Of a stretch of 64,000 nt of DNA, positions 37,209 through 46,480 are shown one piece after another. Numbering within the stretch: the first letter of the stretch is position 1; each line of letters opens with the position of its first letter. Source of the stretch: Myxocyprinus asiaticus (lineage: Eukaryota > Chordata > Actinopteri > Cypriniformes > Catostomidae). The notes below the pieces were generated by a model that searched no databases, was not told where the DNA came from, and saw only the letters and a list, made by a program, of their open reading frames with translations. Both the position numbers and the translations under genes were made by a program. The DNA is taken from positions 25,287,197-25,351,196 of the forward strand of contig NC_059356.1 of NCBI RefSeq assembly GCF_019703515.2. Direction: 5' to 3'.

Positions 37209-38059
37209 CAGGGTTGGGAGGGTTACTTTTGAAATGTATTCCACTACAGATTACAGAATACATGCTGTAAAATGTAATTTGTAACGTATTCCGTTAGATT
37301 ACTCAAGGTCAGTAACGTATTCTAAATACTTTGGATTACTTCTTCAGCACTGGTAGATTTTTTCACTTGTTTTGACTATAAAAACTCTGCCAGTACAGTA
37401 AGACAAAATACACATGTTAAAAATACATTCTCTGAAAAACCTAAATATCTTATGCAGTGTTGTTTCTAAAACAAGATAAATCATATTGCTCTTGTTTTAA
37501 GGATTTTCAGATATTTTTACAGGAAAACAATACAAAAATTATTATCAAGAATATGATTTTTGCTCTAATATCAAAGATCTTACTCGAAAAAAAGAAATTA
37601 TGATCCAACGTGAATTTTTTTGATAAAAAAATATGATTGTGCCTGGTAAAATGTGCATGTAAAATGGCTAGAAATAGCATTTTAGCTTAGCGTAAAACTG
37701 ACAATTTACACAAGGTTTATTTCTGTTTCTTCTGCTCCAAACTTACTTCAATCTTACTTCTCTGTCTGCTCGTATGAATGTAACACAACATAAGAAAATG
37801 TTTCACTGCTGTTCAAATGCACTTTGGATCGCATCATTTATATGTATAAATGTTTTCCATCTGAAAGGACTAAATATTAAATGAAACAAATGACAATAAA
37901 ATGCAAAGTAATCTGTTCAGTAATCTAAATGCTTTTTGAATGTAACTGTATTCTAAATACCAATGATTGAAATTGTAACTGTAGTGGAATACAGTTACTT
38001 ATATTTTGTATTTTAAATACGTATTCCCGTTACATGTATTTCGTTACTCCCCAACACTG
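37209..38059. mobile_element. hAT-like MITE inside the LINE
   Basis: 851 bp with termini CAGGGTTGGGAGGGTTAC and, inverted, GTTACTCCCCAACACTG. AT-rich subterminal repeats of the GTAACGTATTC/AATACGTATTC type lie near both ends. The 8-bp target duplication is GATATTGG (37,201-37,208) and GACATTGG (38,060-38,067), one mismatch. The LINE reading frame resumes exactly after it. No transposase is encoded. Confidence 0.88.
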
Positions 38060-38067
38060 GACATTGG

Positions 38068-38184
38068 TAATCGCATCAACAGAGCTTGCCAAGCCTATTT
38101 CGCGTTGAGCAATGTGTGGAAGTCATCTACCATATCTAAGATCCTGATTGTGTAGAGAGCATGCTATTGTATGGCTGGGAAATG
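38068..38184 (+). pseudogene. LINE reverse transcriptase fragment 2
   Basis: Continues fragment 1 after the MITE: NRINRACQAYFALSNVWKSS, then a stop at ILIV*, then LLYGWEM up to the DIRS-B junction. This matches the region just downstream of the RT palm in LINE proteins (ARINKA...LYGSE). Confidence 0.78.
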
Positions 38185-38232
38185 TCATGGTTACTTTCAT
38201 AACCTTCGCTCCCTGATGGAGGGAACAAGATG

Positions 38233-38388
38233 TTGTGTCGATGTAGTGACACTAGGGGTCACTCTTGGGAGCCCCAAACACCTTTGCTTTTTTGAAAAAA
38301 GGCCAATGGGAATTGGCAAGTGGAATTTGCATGCCACTCCCCCGGACATACGGGTATAAAAGGAGCTGGTATGCAACCACTCATTCAG
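38233..38388 (+). repeat. DIRS-B left inverted terminal repeat
   Basis: 156 bases, inverted relative to 41,506-41,661. It has the B/D subfamily signature GCCCCAAACACC and a TATAAAAG box at 38,355-38,362. The unique outer end (38,189-38,226) carries a hairpin like CTCCCTGATGGAGGGAAC. Confidence 0.9.
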
Positions 38389-38470
38389 GTTTTGTGCTGA
38401 GGAGCCAAGACCAGGTCCCGGCCTTTTCAGTGGGTAGTTCAGCGTTGTGGCAAGAGGGACACAACGTCTC

Positions 38471-38538
38471 GTTCCCTCCATCAGGGAACGGAGGTTACGA
38501 AAGTAACCATCTCGTTGTGTCGATGTAGTGACACTAGG
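38471..38538. promoter_or_regulatory. DIRS-B internal complementary region (ICR)
   Basis: 38,471-38,508 is the reverse complement of the left terminus 38,189-38,226, with 35 of 38 bases matching, including the GTTCCCTCCATCAGGGAAC hairpin. It is followed at 38,515-38,538 by another copy of TTGTGTCGATGTAGTGACAC, the outer part of the ITR. In DIRS elements an internal region complementary to the ends is thought to align them for circularisation; this has the right place and content. Copy A has lost it. Confidence 0.82.
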
Positions 38539-39129
38539 TGTCCCTATAAAAAATGCCACAACTAGCTGAACTGTGTTACGTGAACTAGCAGTGTGAGACG
38601 GGCAGGCCGCTGTGTGCCTCGTAGCCAGCGCACCAGGCCATCACGTAACCTCCCCCAACGTTCTTATGAGCGTCGAACAGTCCTTCAGGAACAAGTCGAC
38701 TGCCCAACAATAGGGACAGGCTAGCCCATCCGAGGCCTGTTTTCCTCTCTTTTCTCCCCAAAAAGAGTGGAATTTGTTAACCGAGCCATAAGTGTCTACA
38801 TCGGGGGGTGTCCCTCCCAAGGGGAAGACACCGCGGAGACCACACCCTGTCCAAAAGGGGGTATTTTGAGTGGAATATGTCACATGGTCTTACCGAGTCT
38901 TGTCAGAAGTATGTCATGTGGAGAGGTCCCATGGTAGGTCCTACCCGAAGGTGGAGGAGTTTCTACAAAGCATGGTGACTGGGGGCAGAGGGGCCTCTGC
39001 CCAAGGAAGATGCAGTTTACCGACAGGGAAATGATTTTGCAGAAGATATCACATGAGGTCGCCTTCGGGGAACAAGCACATGTGGAGCACTTACCTCAGT
39101 ACAGGGTCTCGTTAGCGCACGTACTGGGC

Positions 39130-39733
39130 CAGCAGTGAGTTTCATGTTTCCGCTGTCCACCAAAGCAGACAAAGAGCTGCTCTGAGCTTCTAAAGAGCTG
39201 CTCTGAGCTTCTAAAGCTCTGCGTGCGATCCAAATAGATGTGTAAAGCTCACACCGGACACAGCAATGCCAAGGCTGGGTCTGCCTCCTCCTGGGGCAGT
39301 GCTTGCAGGTTCACCACCTGATCCCTAAAAGGGGTTGTGGGAACCTTGGGCACATAGCCTGGTTGGGGTCTCAGGATCACGTGAGAGTAACCCAGACCGA
39401 ATTCCAGGCACGATTCTCTGACGGGAATGCCTGGAGGTCCCCTACCCTCTTGATGGAAGTGAGCGTAGTCAGGAGGGCAGTCTTCAAAGAGAGTGTCTTA
39501 AGCTCAGCTGACTCCAAGGGCTTAAAGGGAGCTCCCCATAGACCCCGAAGGATTACAGAGAGGTCCCACGAGGGGACGAGGTGCGGTCTGGAGGGATTCA
39601 ACCTCCAAGCGCCTCTCAGGAACCTGGTGATCAAGTCGTGCTTCCCCAAGTACTTACCATCTACTGCATCATGATGAGCCGAAATAGCGGCTACATACAC
39701 CTTCAAGGTGGAGGGGGAGAGCCACCCTTGCAA
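39130..39733 (-). pseudogene. DIRS-B tyrosine recombinase fragment
   Basis: The middle of the YR is readable (39,733-39,377): SPSTLKVYVAAISAHHD, then TSIKRVGDLQAF with the first catalytic arginine. After a frameshift the NLQALPQEEADP region continues toward 39,130. The C-terminus with HxxR and the nucleophilic tyrosine is deleted: sequence jumps from the element 3' region to TTTCCGCTGTCCACC at 39,130. A 28-base direct duplication (GAGCTGCTCTGAGCTTCTAA) sits at 39,173-39,220. Inactive. Confidence 0.82.
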
Positions 39734-40079
39734 GCAGCGTGAGATCAGAGAACCACGTCTGGGTGGGCCAGTAGGGTGCTACATTCGCTGCGGTGTTGAG
39801 GTTGCCCGGGATGTGAGTGGCTCGTAGCGACTTGAGGCACTGCTGACTCCAGAGGAGGAGATGGCGGGTGAGTTGTGACATGCAACAGGAGCGTAGACCA
39901 CGCGCACCGGACATGTGACCCAGGAAATGAGAAAACCACTCTTTTGTTGAACTTTTGGGTACTGCAGCCTCTTGGGCATGCGGCAGAAAATGAAACAAAG
40001 GATTCTCTCCACCGGGGGATGGAGTGGTCAGCTCACCAGCTCCAGAGAAGCAGGTCTCCTCGGCCCTGGGTTGCCCGTC

Positions 40080-41273
40080 TCAGCGGTGCTTCAAAGTCTT
40101 CCTCGGGTTCTTAGCGGCCAGCCATGAGACGGGTGGCATCTGCTTCCTGGGCTCCACGCCGGGGCCGGGCCACTGCAGTGTTATTGCTGCAGGAGGATGC
40201 CCTTGTGACGAGCAGACGGAGTGCAGGGTCTTGAGCCTTGCCGGGGCAGGATGTGTTGTATGGCCTCCATCTGCTTCTTCACCACCGAGAACTGCTGAGC
40301 AAAGTCCTCGACAGTGTCGCCAAACAGGCCAACCTGGGAGATGGGGGCGTCAAGGAACCGTGCCTTGTCAGCCTCTCACATCTCAACCAAGTTGAGCCAA
40401 AGGTGGCGGCTTGTCCAGTTGCACCGTAGGCCCTAGCCATCAGGGACGACGTAAACCTACAGGCCCTGGACGGAAGCTTCGCCTTATCCACCTGGGGGAT
40501 CACCGAATACCCCCTGGCTTCTCCACCATCGAGGGTAGTGAGAGCGGGGGAGCTGAAAGACCGGGACCGGGCAGTAAATGGTGCCTCCCACGATCTTGTC
40601 AGCTCCTCATGCACTTCCGGAAAGAAAGGAACGGGGGAGGGTGTGGCCATGGGCGGCGCCCCGAGCCCAGGAACCAATCGTCGAGCTGCGAGGGTTCAGG
40701 GGAGAGTGGAGGGTTCCACTCTTGCCCGACGCTCACAGCCACCTGGGAAAGCATGTCCATCATTTCCGTGTCGGCCTGGGCGACCATTCTCAAAAGAGGA
40801 AGCCCAGTCGAAGCCTCTGCATCCAACTGGACAAGCCCACTCTCCAATGCTGCACTTGATAACTCATCATCTTCCCGGGCTCCGAACAAGAGGTCGAACT
40901 CGCCCTGAGACGAGCCGGCCCGAGCGCCCGACCGGGGCAAGCGAGCGTGCTGGGGAATGGGAGGTCCTTGGGGGGATACCCGGCGGAGGTTGTCCCATTT
41001 ATTTCCCCAAATTGCCCCCAATGCTAACCAGCACGGCCTCATACCTGTAGGTAGAAGGACCAAGGCGGGGAGCTGCTGGGGTGCTTGCTTTCTTATGAAT
41101 GTAAGCCACGACCGCAATGTTGCCATGGTCATGTTCTCGCAATGAGGACAAGCCCCATCCACGAATGATGTCTCCGCGTGGGCAGTGCCCAAACACGTAA
41201 GACAGCGATCGTGGCTGTCAGAATTGGAGAGATAATGACCGAAACCAGGAATAACACACAAATGGAAAGGCAT
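40080..41273 (-). pseudogene. DIRS-B gag (deleted and frameshifted)
   Basis: ATG at 41,273. The first 224 codons are open and keep the Cys/His-rich N-terminus (C6, C11, H21, C24, C27, H32, C42, C45 pattern, as in copy D). The frame then shifts in and out around GPPIPQHARLPRSG. Later blocks PSPVPFFPEVHEELTRSWE and RSRSFSSPALTTLDGG lie in a second frame (40,677-40,279). Part of the C-terminal half is deleted near 40,400. Confidence 0.8.
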
Positions 41274-41505
41274 CTTTAAAAAGACGTTCCGTGTGTGCGG
41301 CTCTTTTAGAATGAAAATATACTCTTTTTTTAGAATATACTCTTTTGTTGTTCTGCCGAAGCGCCCAGGGGCATTCTCTGCACTCCACGGGTGCAGAGGG
41401 GGAGAAGCCGCTGAAATGCGCCATATAATCCAGCAGATGAGGTGAATGAACTCGTGGATGAATTTAGCTTCAATGAATAGAACCGCTCAGCTCCGAAGAG
41501 AAAAT

Positions 41506-41661
41506 CTGAATGAGTGGTTGCATACCAGCTCCTTTTATACCCGTATGTCCGGGGGAGTGGCATGCAAATTCCACTTGCCAATTCCAATTGGCCTTTTTTT
41601 AAAAAAGCAGAGGTGTTTGGGGCTCCCAAGAGTGACCCTTAGTGTCACTACATCGACACGA
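41506..41661 (-). repeat. DIRS-B right inverted terminal repeat
   Basis: The 5' ITR of copy B with a minus-strand TATAAAAG at 41,532-41,539. The outer extension GTGAGTGAAAGATAGGGAAC ends at 41,687. Confidence 0.9.
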
Positions 41662-41692
41662 CGTCGAGTGAGTGAAAGATAGGGAACTAGGG

Positions 41693-42048
41693 TGTAAGGA
41701 GGAGGCGAGAAGCAGCTTTCCTGGTTCAGGTAAGGATTTATTTCCTCTCTTTGCAGCACAATTACAGTCTCACAGTCTTTGCGTTATGCACTAAGCTAAT
41801 CTACAATCACACACCGCTTCACAAAATAAACTCTCATCACTTGTAATAAAAACTCTTTGCTTCTTGTTCAGGTCTGTGGTGCCCAGGCTCTCTCTCCCTT
41901 CTATTTGCGGTGTGTCTCTATTTATGCCGCTCTCCCCGTGCTCACTGAAATTAGAGACAGGTGTTAGACATAATTTAGCTCAGGTGTAAGCGCCCTTACT
42001 GCTTTCTCTCTCTCCGGAGAGATGCTTGACCACGCCCCCGCTGCCACA
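41693..42048 (-). repeat. Solo LTR 2
   Basis: 356 bp beginning TGTAAGGAGGAGGCGAGAAG and ending CCCGCTGCCACA. A perfect 5-bp duplication TAGGG lies at 41,688-41,692 and 42,049-42,053. A minus-strand AATAAA near 41,735 supports minus orientation. It abuts the end of DIRS-B, separated only by its own target duplication. Confidence 0.8.
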
Positions 42049-42413
42049 TAGGGGTATCACACAGCAGAACATCAAACGTTTGCAAGAGTTTGTCAATAAA
42101 TGCCTTTGTCATATCCTTTGTATCTTCTGGCCCAACCACATCTCAAATCAAGATCTGCTTGAGCTCACCAGTAGAAATGTGATGGATTGGTCATGCCCTC
42201 CATCAGCCTCTCCAAGACATGAGCAGAACTGTGCTCAATTGGAACCCCCAAGGCAATTGTAGACCCGGGTGACCAAGCAACACATGGCTCAAAACAGTAG
42301 CAAAAGAAGCCGAAGGCTGCCATTGGAGGCAAGTCAAGGTGCTGGCGAACAACCTTAGGCGTGGAGACGTTGAACTCACAAGCTATGCTCCTCCTGGGAG
42401 CCATAGCAAGCAC
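42049..42413 (+). pseudogene. LINE C-terminal fragment 3
   Basis: The LINE frame resumes: GITQQNIKRLQEFVNKCLCH, IFWPNHISNQDLLELT, IGHALHQ, WNPQGNCRPG followed by a TGA, TWLKTVAKEAEG. This is the conserved region after the RT (VNKCLRRIL...WP..ISN..L, then W.GH and WNPQG.R..GRP). It therefore belongs with fragments 1 and 2. Confidence 0.8.
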
Positions 42414-44725
42414 CAACTTTGGAGATTATTTGTTGTTTATCATGCCCCTGATAATGATTTTATTATCATCATGACTACAGAAAATGGATTAGATCACTCT
42501 AGACTAGTACATAAAATGTGGTAAGTGAGAGTACAGACATTTATGTTAAGCTGGAGATTGACAAGTACCTTGCATAATGTCAAAATCATATGCATCAAAA
42601 TTCGTTACAGTTGCTGACCTGCTATGCTTTTCAGTAGGGTGCAGTAGAGTTTTCAACATTCTTAGCACAAAAGCAAAACCTATTACAATCTCCAAGAATA
42701 AACAAAAAGCAACTAAACAGACATTAACACTAGGCTAGCCTATTGTTGTAAACAACGAAATAAATGAGAATGAATGTGTAAATAGAATTTATATTTTAAG
42801 TAGAATCCATGTGTCTGCACTATCCACATAACTCACTTTGCCATGCTAAAATCTGTGCCATCTTTTCGGGTCAGTTCTAACATACATTTCATCTGAGACT
42901 CAGTTTGACAGAGGCCAAAAGGTTGATACACAGACCATCTGAGAGAAAGAACTCACAGGCAGTGCTTACTACAGATAGCAATTCTCCTCTGTAACCTTTG
43001 TATCTTGAAATAAAAGCATCCACTTGTTCCTCAATAAACCAGACAGCTATTTGCTGGAGTCTACTTCATTGCTAGGTTTTATTTCATATCAGTTCTAATC
43101 GTGAACTTTTGGGACACATCAGGCCAGGCCTGAGAGGTGGAAGAGTTAAAGACATGCCAGAAAAAGACACACAGATGTTCTGTGTCACATTGAGGAGCAG
43201 CTGTTGAAAACAGCCTTGTATTGAGTCTGACTGATGTACATAGCTGCGAGCAACTCTGCTCCAGATGGAATATGGACCACATAAGGCATTCTGATCTGCT
43301 TCCAAATTCCACTGATTCTATTACAGGCCAAATAGAAGCCCATTTACCAGGTGTGAATGTTTTTATCACCTACAGACTAGTTAAGTCAGTGAAATCTCTA
43401 GCATGCCAAAGCCACAGGCTTCTTTATGTAATATGAATAAAAGCTTTGCTGGCTGTCAAACAAGTTTCCCAAAACACTCCCCCTACTCCATTTGCCATTG
43501 GTCGGATAGAAATATAGTCCCATCCCAAACTCACGCCATTGGGTGAGCCAATGTTGCTGTGACAGTCTAGTCAGGATGATCCAACAAACAGAGTAATGTT
43601 TTGATTGCACCATTGAGCCACAGTGTTAACATTTTCTTTGGAAATCAACCTACAAATGACTTACTTATAGTTGTCTCTGCATATTTAGACATGATAGGAA
43701 AAGGAATTTTAGTGTAGAAAAATTGTACACTTCAGCTTTTACACTTCTGTCGCCTAGTTCAAAACACTAAATAATTAGAGGCAGTGAATGTACTGGTCTG
43801 ATTTTAGTCTGAGAGACTCAACTAGACTGGACTCTTCTGGAACTCTTGCATCATGGCCTCCTGGTGGTGCTGTAAGTGAGGCCTGAGTGAATCATGGATA
43901 CATGCATGGCAGAAAATGCAACACCAGTCTTCAACTGTCCACAGGGTCTCTTTTATGGTTGTACACTCGGTCGATGCTGTTAGGGAAGGTGATGGAGAGA
44001 GCGGCCCCAAGAGACAGCCTTTAAATGTGTCCCCATTTCAGTTGGGAAACATCCGCTGTGTTCACATTAATCAGACTAAAAATGGTCACGGTGTATAGCC
44101 TGTGAGGTACGCCTGTTGATAAGAAAGTAATTTGTTATTACGTCCTCTTCCACATTCTCTGTGCGAAACGGATGCATGAGTACTTTTCTAGCAGCAGTGA
44201 GTTTATTGTTTTGGTCCACCGAGTTAAGAGGAATCATTATCCTGTTGTTCCTTCTCTTTTATTAGCACAGCAAAATTATGAAGATATGTGCAATATTTAC
44301 AGAAAAAAAAAATATCCTCATCATTGATTCAGCACCAGAATCTTTTTTAATATTAAGGAAAATATCCAAAGTAGTCCTGCCTCAAGGTGATTTCAGTTTA
44401 AAGGGGTGGTTCACCCAAAAATGAAAATTATATCATTATTTACTAACCCTCATATCGTTCCAAACTTGTATGCTGTTGCACAGCTCTTCACGTCATAACA
44501 GTTCATAGGAACCAGGGGCTGTCAATCGGAAAAAGCAAAAAATATAAAATAAAATAAATAAAAATAAGGCTTCATTTTTTTAACTGGAAGTGGACGCAGG
44601 CTAGAACTTCACAGGAAGGAAAGATTAATGGTTTATTCTAACTTAAATTTTGGCTTTGTTCCTGACACAAACAAATTGTTTGGCTTCAGAAAACTTGGAA
44701 TGTAGAACATTCATGTTGACTACTT
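42414..44725. other. Intronic DNA, little recognised
   Basis: No gene is recognised. A half copy of the foldback MITE (TTTAAAGGGGTGGTTCACCC) is at 44,397-44,475. Open frames near 43,079-43,436 have no domain. Confidence 0.5.
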
Positions 44726-45676
44726 TTATGGTGATTTTGTTTTTTTGTGTGTACTTTTTGGCCCCTGGGAAGGCTGCTGAAGAACAGTGAACTCATTGTC
44801 ATGTTCATGAAACCAGTTTGAGATGACTTTTGCTTTGTGATATGGTGCATTATCATGCTGGAAGTTGCCATAAGAAGATGGGTAATTTGTGGCCATAAAT
44901 GGATGCACATTGTCAGCAACAATACCTAAATAAGCTGTGGCATTTAAGCAACGATTAGTTGGTATTAGATAGCCCAAAATGTGCCAAGAAAACATTCCCC
45001 ACACCATTATACCACCACCACCGGCTTGGACTGTTGACACAAGGCAGGTTGGTTCCATGGGTTCATGTTTTTAGCACCAAATTCTGACCCTACCATCTGT
45101 GTGGCTCAGCAGAAATCGAGATTCATCGGACCAGGCTATGTTTTTCCAGTCATCAGCTTTCTAGTTTTGGTGAGCCTGTGCCCACTGCAGCCTCAGTTTT
45201 ATGTTCTTGGCTGACAGAACTGGAACCTGATGTGGTCTTCTGCAGTTGTAGCCCAGTTGCCTCAAGGTTGGACGTGTTATGCATTCTGAGATGCTATTCT
45301 GCTCACTACAATTGTACATAGAGGTTATCGGAGTTGCCATAGCCTTTCTGTCAGCTCCAGACCAGTCTGGACATTCTCTGTTGACCTCTGTCATCAACAA
45401 GGCATTTCCATCTGCAGAACTGCAGCTCGCTGGATGTTTTTTGTTTTTGGCAACATTATAAGTAAACTCTAGAAACTATTGTGCATGAAAATCCCAGGAG
45501 ATCAGCAGTTAAGAAATACTCAAACCAGCCCATCTGGCACCAACAATCATGCCACAGTCGAAATCACTGAGATCAAATTTTTTCCCCTTTCTGATGGTTG
45601 ATGTGAACATTAACTGAAATGTATCTGCATGATTTTATGCATTGCACTGCTGCCACAAGATTGGCTGATTAGATAA
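44726..45676 (-). pseudogene. Tc1 transposase, third family, truncated
   Basis: Same family as the palindromic element at 30,426. Minus-strand blocks in order: helix-turn-helix remnant (near 45,470-45,600), DRKAMATPITSMYNCSEQNS, RPTLRQLGYNCRRPHQVPVL, SAKNIKLRLQWAQAHQN, then after a frameshift AGGGGIMVWGMFSWHILG and the second aspartate block FQHDNAPYHKAK. The C-terminus with the third acidic residue and both TIRs are missing. Confidence 0.82.
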
Positions 45677-46428
45677 TCGCATGAATAAGTACAGTAGGTG
45701 TACAGCTGAGTGTACATGAGAGAGTTTTTATTTTTGTGTATTTATCTACATTAGCACCATCTTGAATTGTTGGCAAAAATGACAATGAGGCTGTCATTGA
45801 GGAATAGACTGAAGGATAGACTTACAGTCTATTCAATGGCCTGTACTGCTGTTTAAAAGTGTTTCAGATCTTTCTGCTGATGAAACATTGAAAGACAAGT
45901 AGACAAAAAACTATAAAAAGTCAAATAATTACATGTGCTAAAAGCTTAATATAGCCTTATACAGTGCATGCCATTGAAGAGAATGAAAGTCTATCCCAAA
46001 GCCTCATTTTCTTTCACCTTAAAAAATAAAATATGGAGCTTCTGTGAATAAGGTCTATCCCTCTACAAAGTTGAATGCAATGCAGAGTTTTAGGTTCAGT
46101 CTGCAAGTGTGCATTTTTGATTCACTGTCTATCATGCAACTATTACTTGTGGTGGAATCCAGTAAACACATTCTCAACATGTTGCTCACTCACACTTGCT
46201 CTCAAAGTGACTACAATCCAAGAATAGAGAATTTTCCATTGCAAATGTGAAATTTCAGCCTTAAATCAGATCGTTACTGTTCAAAGCTCACTCACAAACA
46301 CTCATTTGCAGAAGTATCATAAAACATGCTGGAAATGTCCTTTCTCCCAAAGTGTACTGCTGAAAATTGTTTCATCATACTTATCCCCTTTTCTATTCTA
46401 CCTCTTTGTTTTTTCTTCTTTTTTTTAG
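45677..46428. other. Intron end before the caskin exon
   Basis: Plain AT-rich intron. A pyrimidine-rich tract (CTATTCTACCTCTTTGTTTT onward) leads to the acceptor AG at 46,427-46,428. Confidence 0.65.
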
Positions 46429-46480
46429 AGTTGCTGGGCTCTGCCAAGAAGGTGAACGTCAACTTCCAGGACACTGATGG
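46429..46480 (+). CDS. caskin1: Internal exon of a CASKIN-type ankyrin scaffold protein
   Basis: A 52-bp exon bounded by a pyrimidine tract plus AG and by the donor GTGAGT at 46,481. Read with one base from the previous exon, it encodes (K/E)LLGSAKKVNVNFQDTDG, leaving two bases for the next glycine codon (phase 1 in, phase 2 out). From memory of the family, CASKIN1 and CASKIN2 have LLGSTKK(I/L)NVN(F/Y)QD.DG directly before the first ankyrin repeat; F and QDxDG favour CASKIN1. Caskins are synaptic scaffold proteins with ankyrin repeats, an SH3 domain and SAM domains that bind CASK. The flanking exons are not in the window, so the rest of the protein cannot be checked. Caskin2 or a duplicated paralogue is possible. 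Confidence 0.78.

Larger units (their letters stand above)
38189..41687 (-). mobile_element. DIRS-like retrotransposon, copy B, internally deleted
   Basis: A 3.5-kb copy with both inverted terminal repeats (38,233-38,388 and 41,506-41,661) and the internal complementary region. In sense order: gag (41,273-40,080), a spacer, a short RNase H piece (RSCCMSQLTRHLLLWSQQCL and HIPGNLNTAANV, about 39,780-39,910), a short post-RNase H piece (PYWPTQTWFSDLTLL), then part of the YR. All of RT, most of RNase H and the YR C-terminus are deleted. Ends are preserved, so it may once have moved with proteins supplied in trans. It sits inside the LINE fragment. Its ITR groups it with copy D. Confidence 0.92.
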
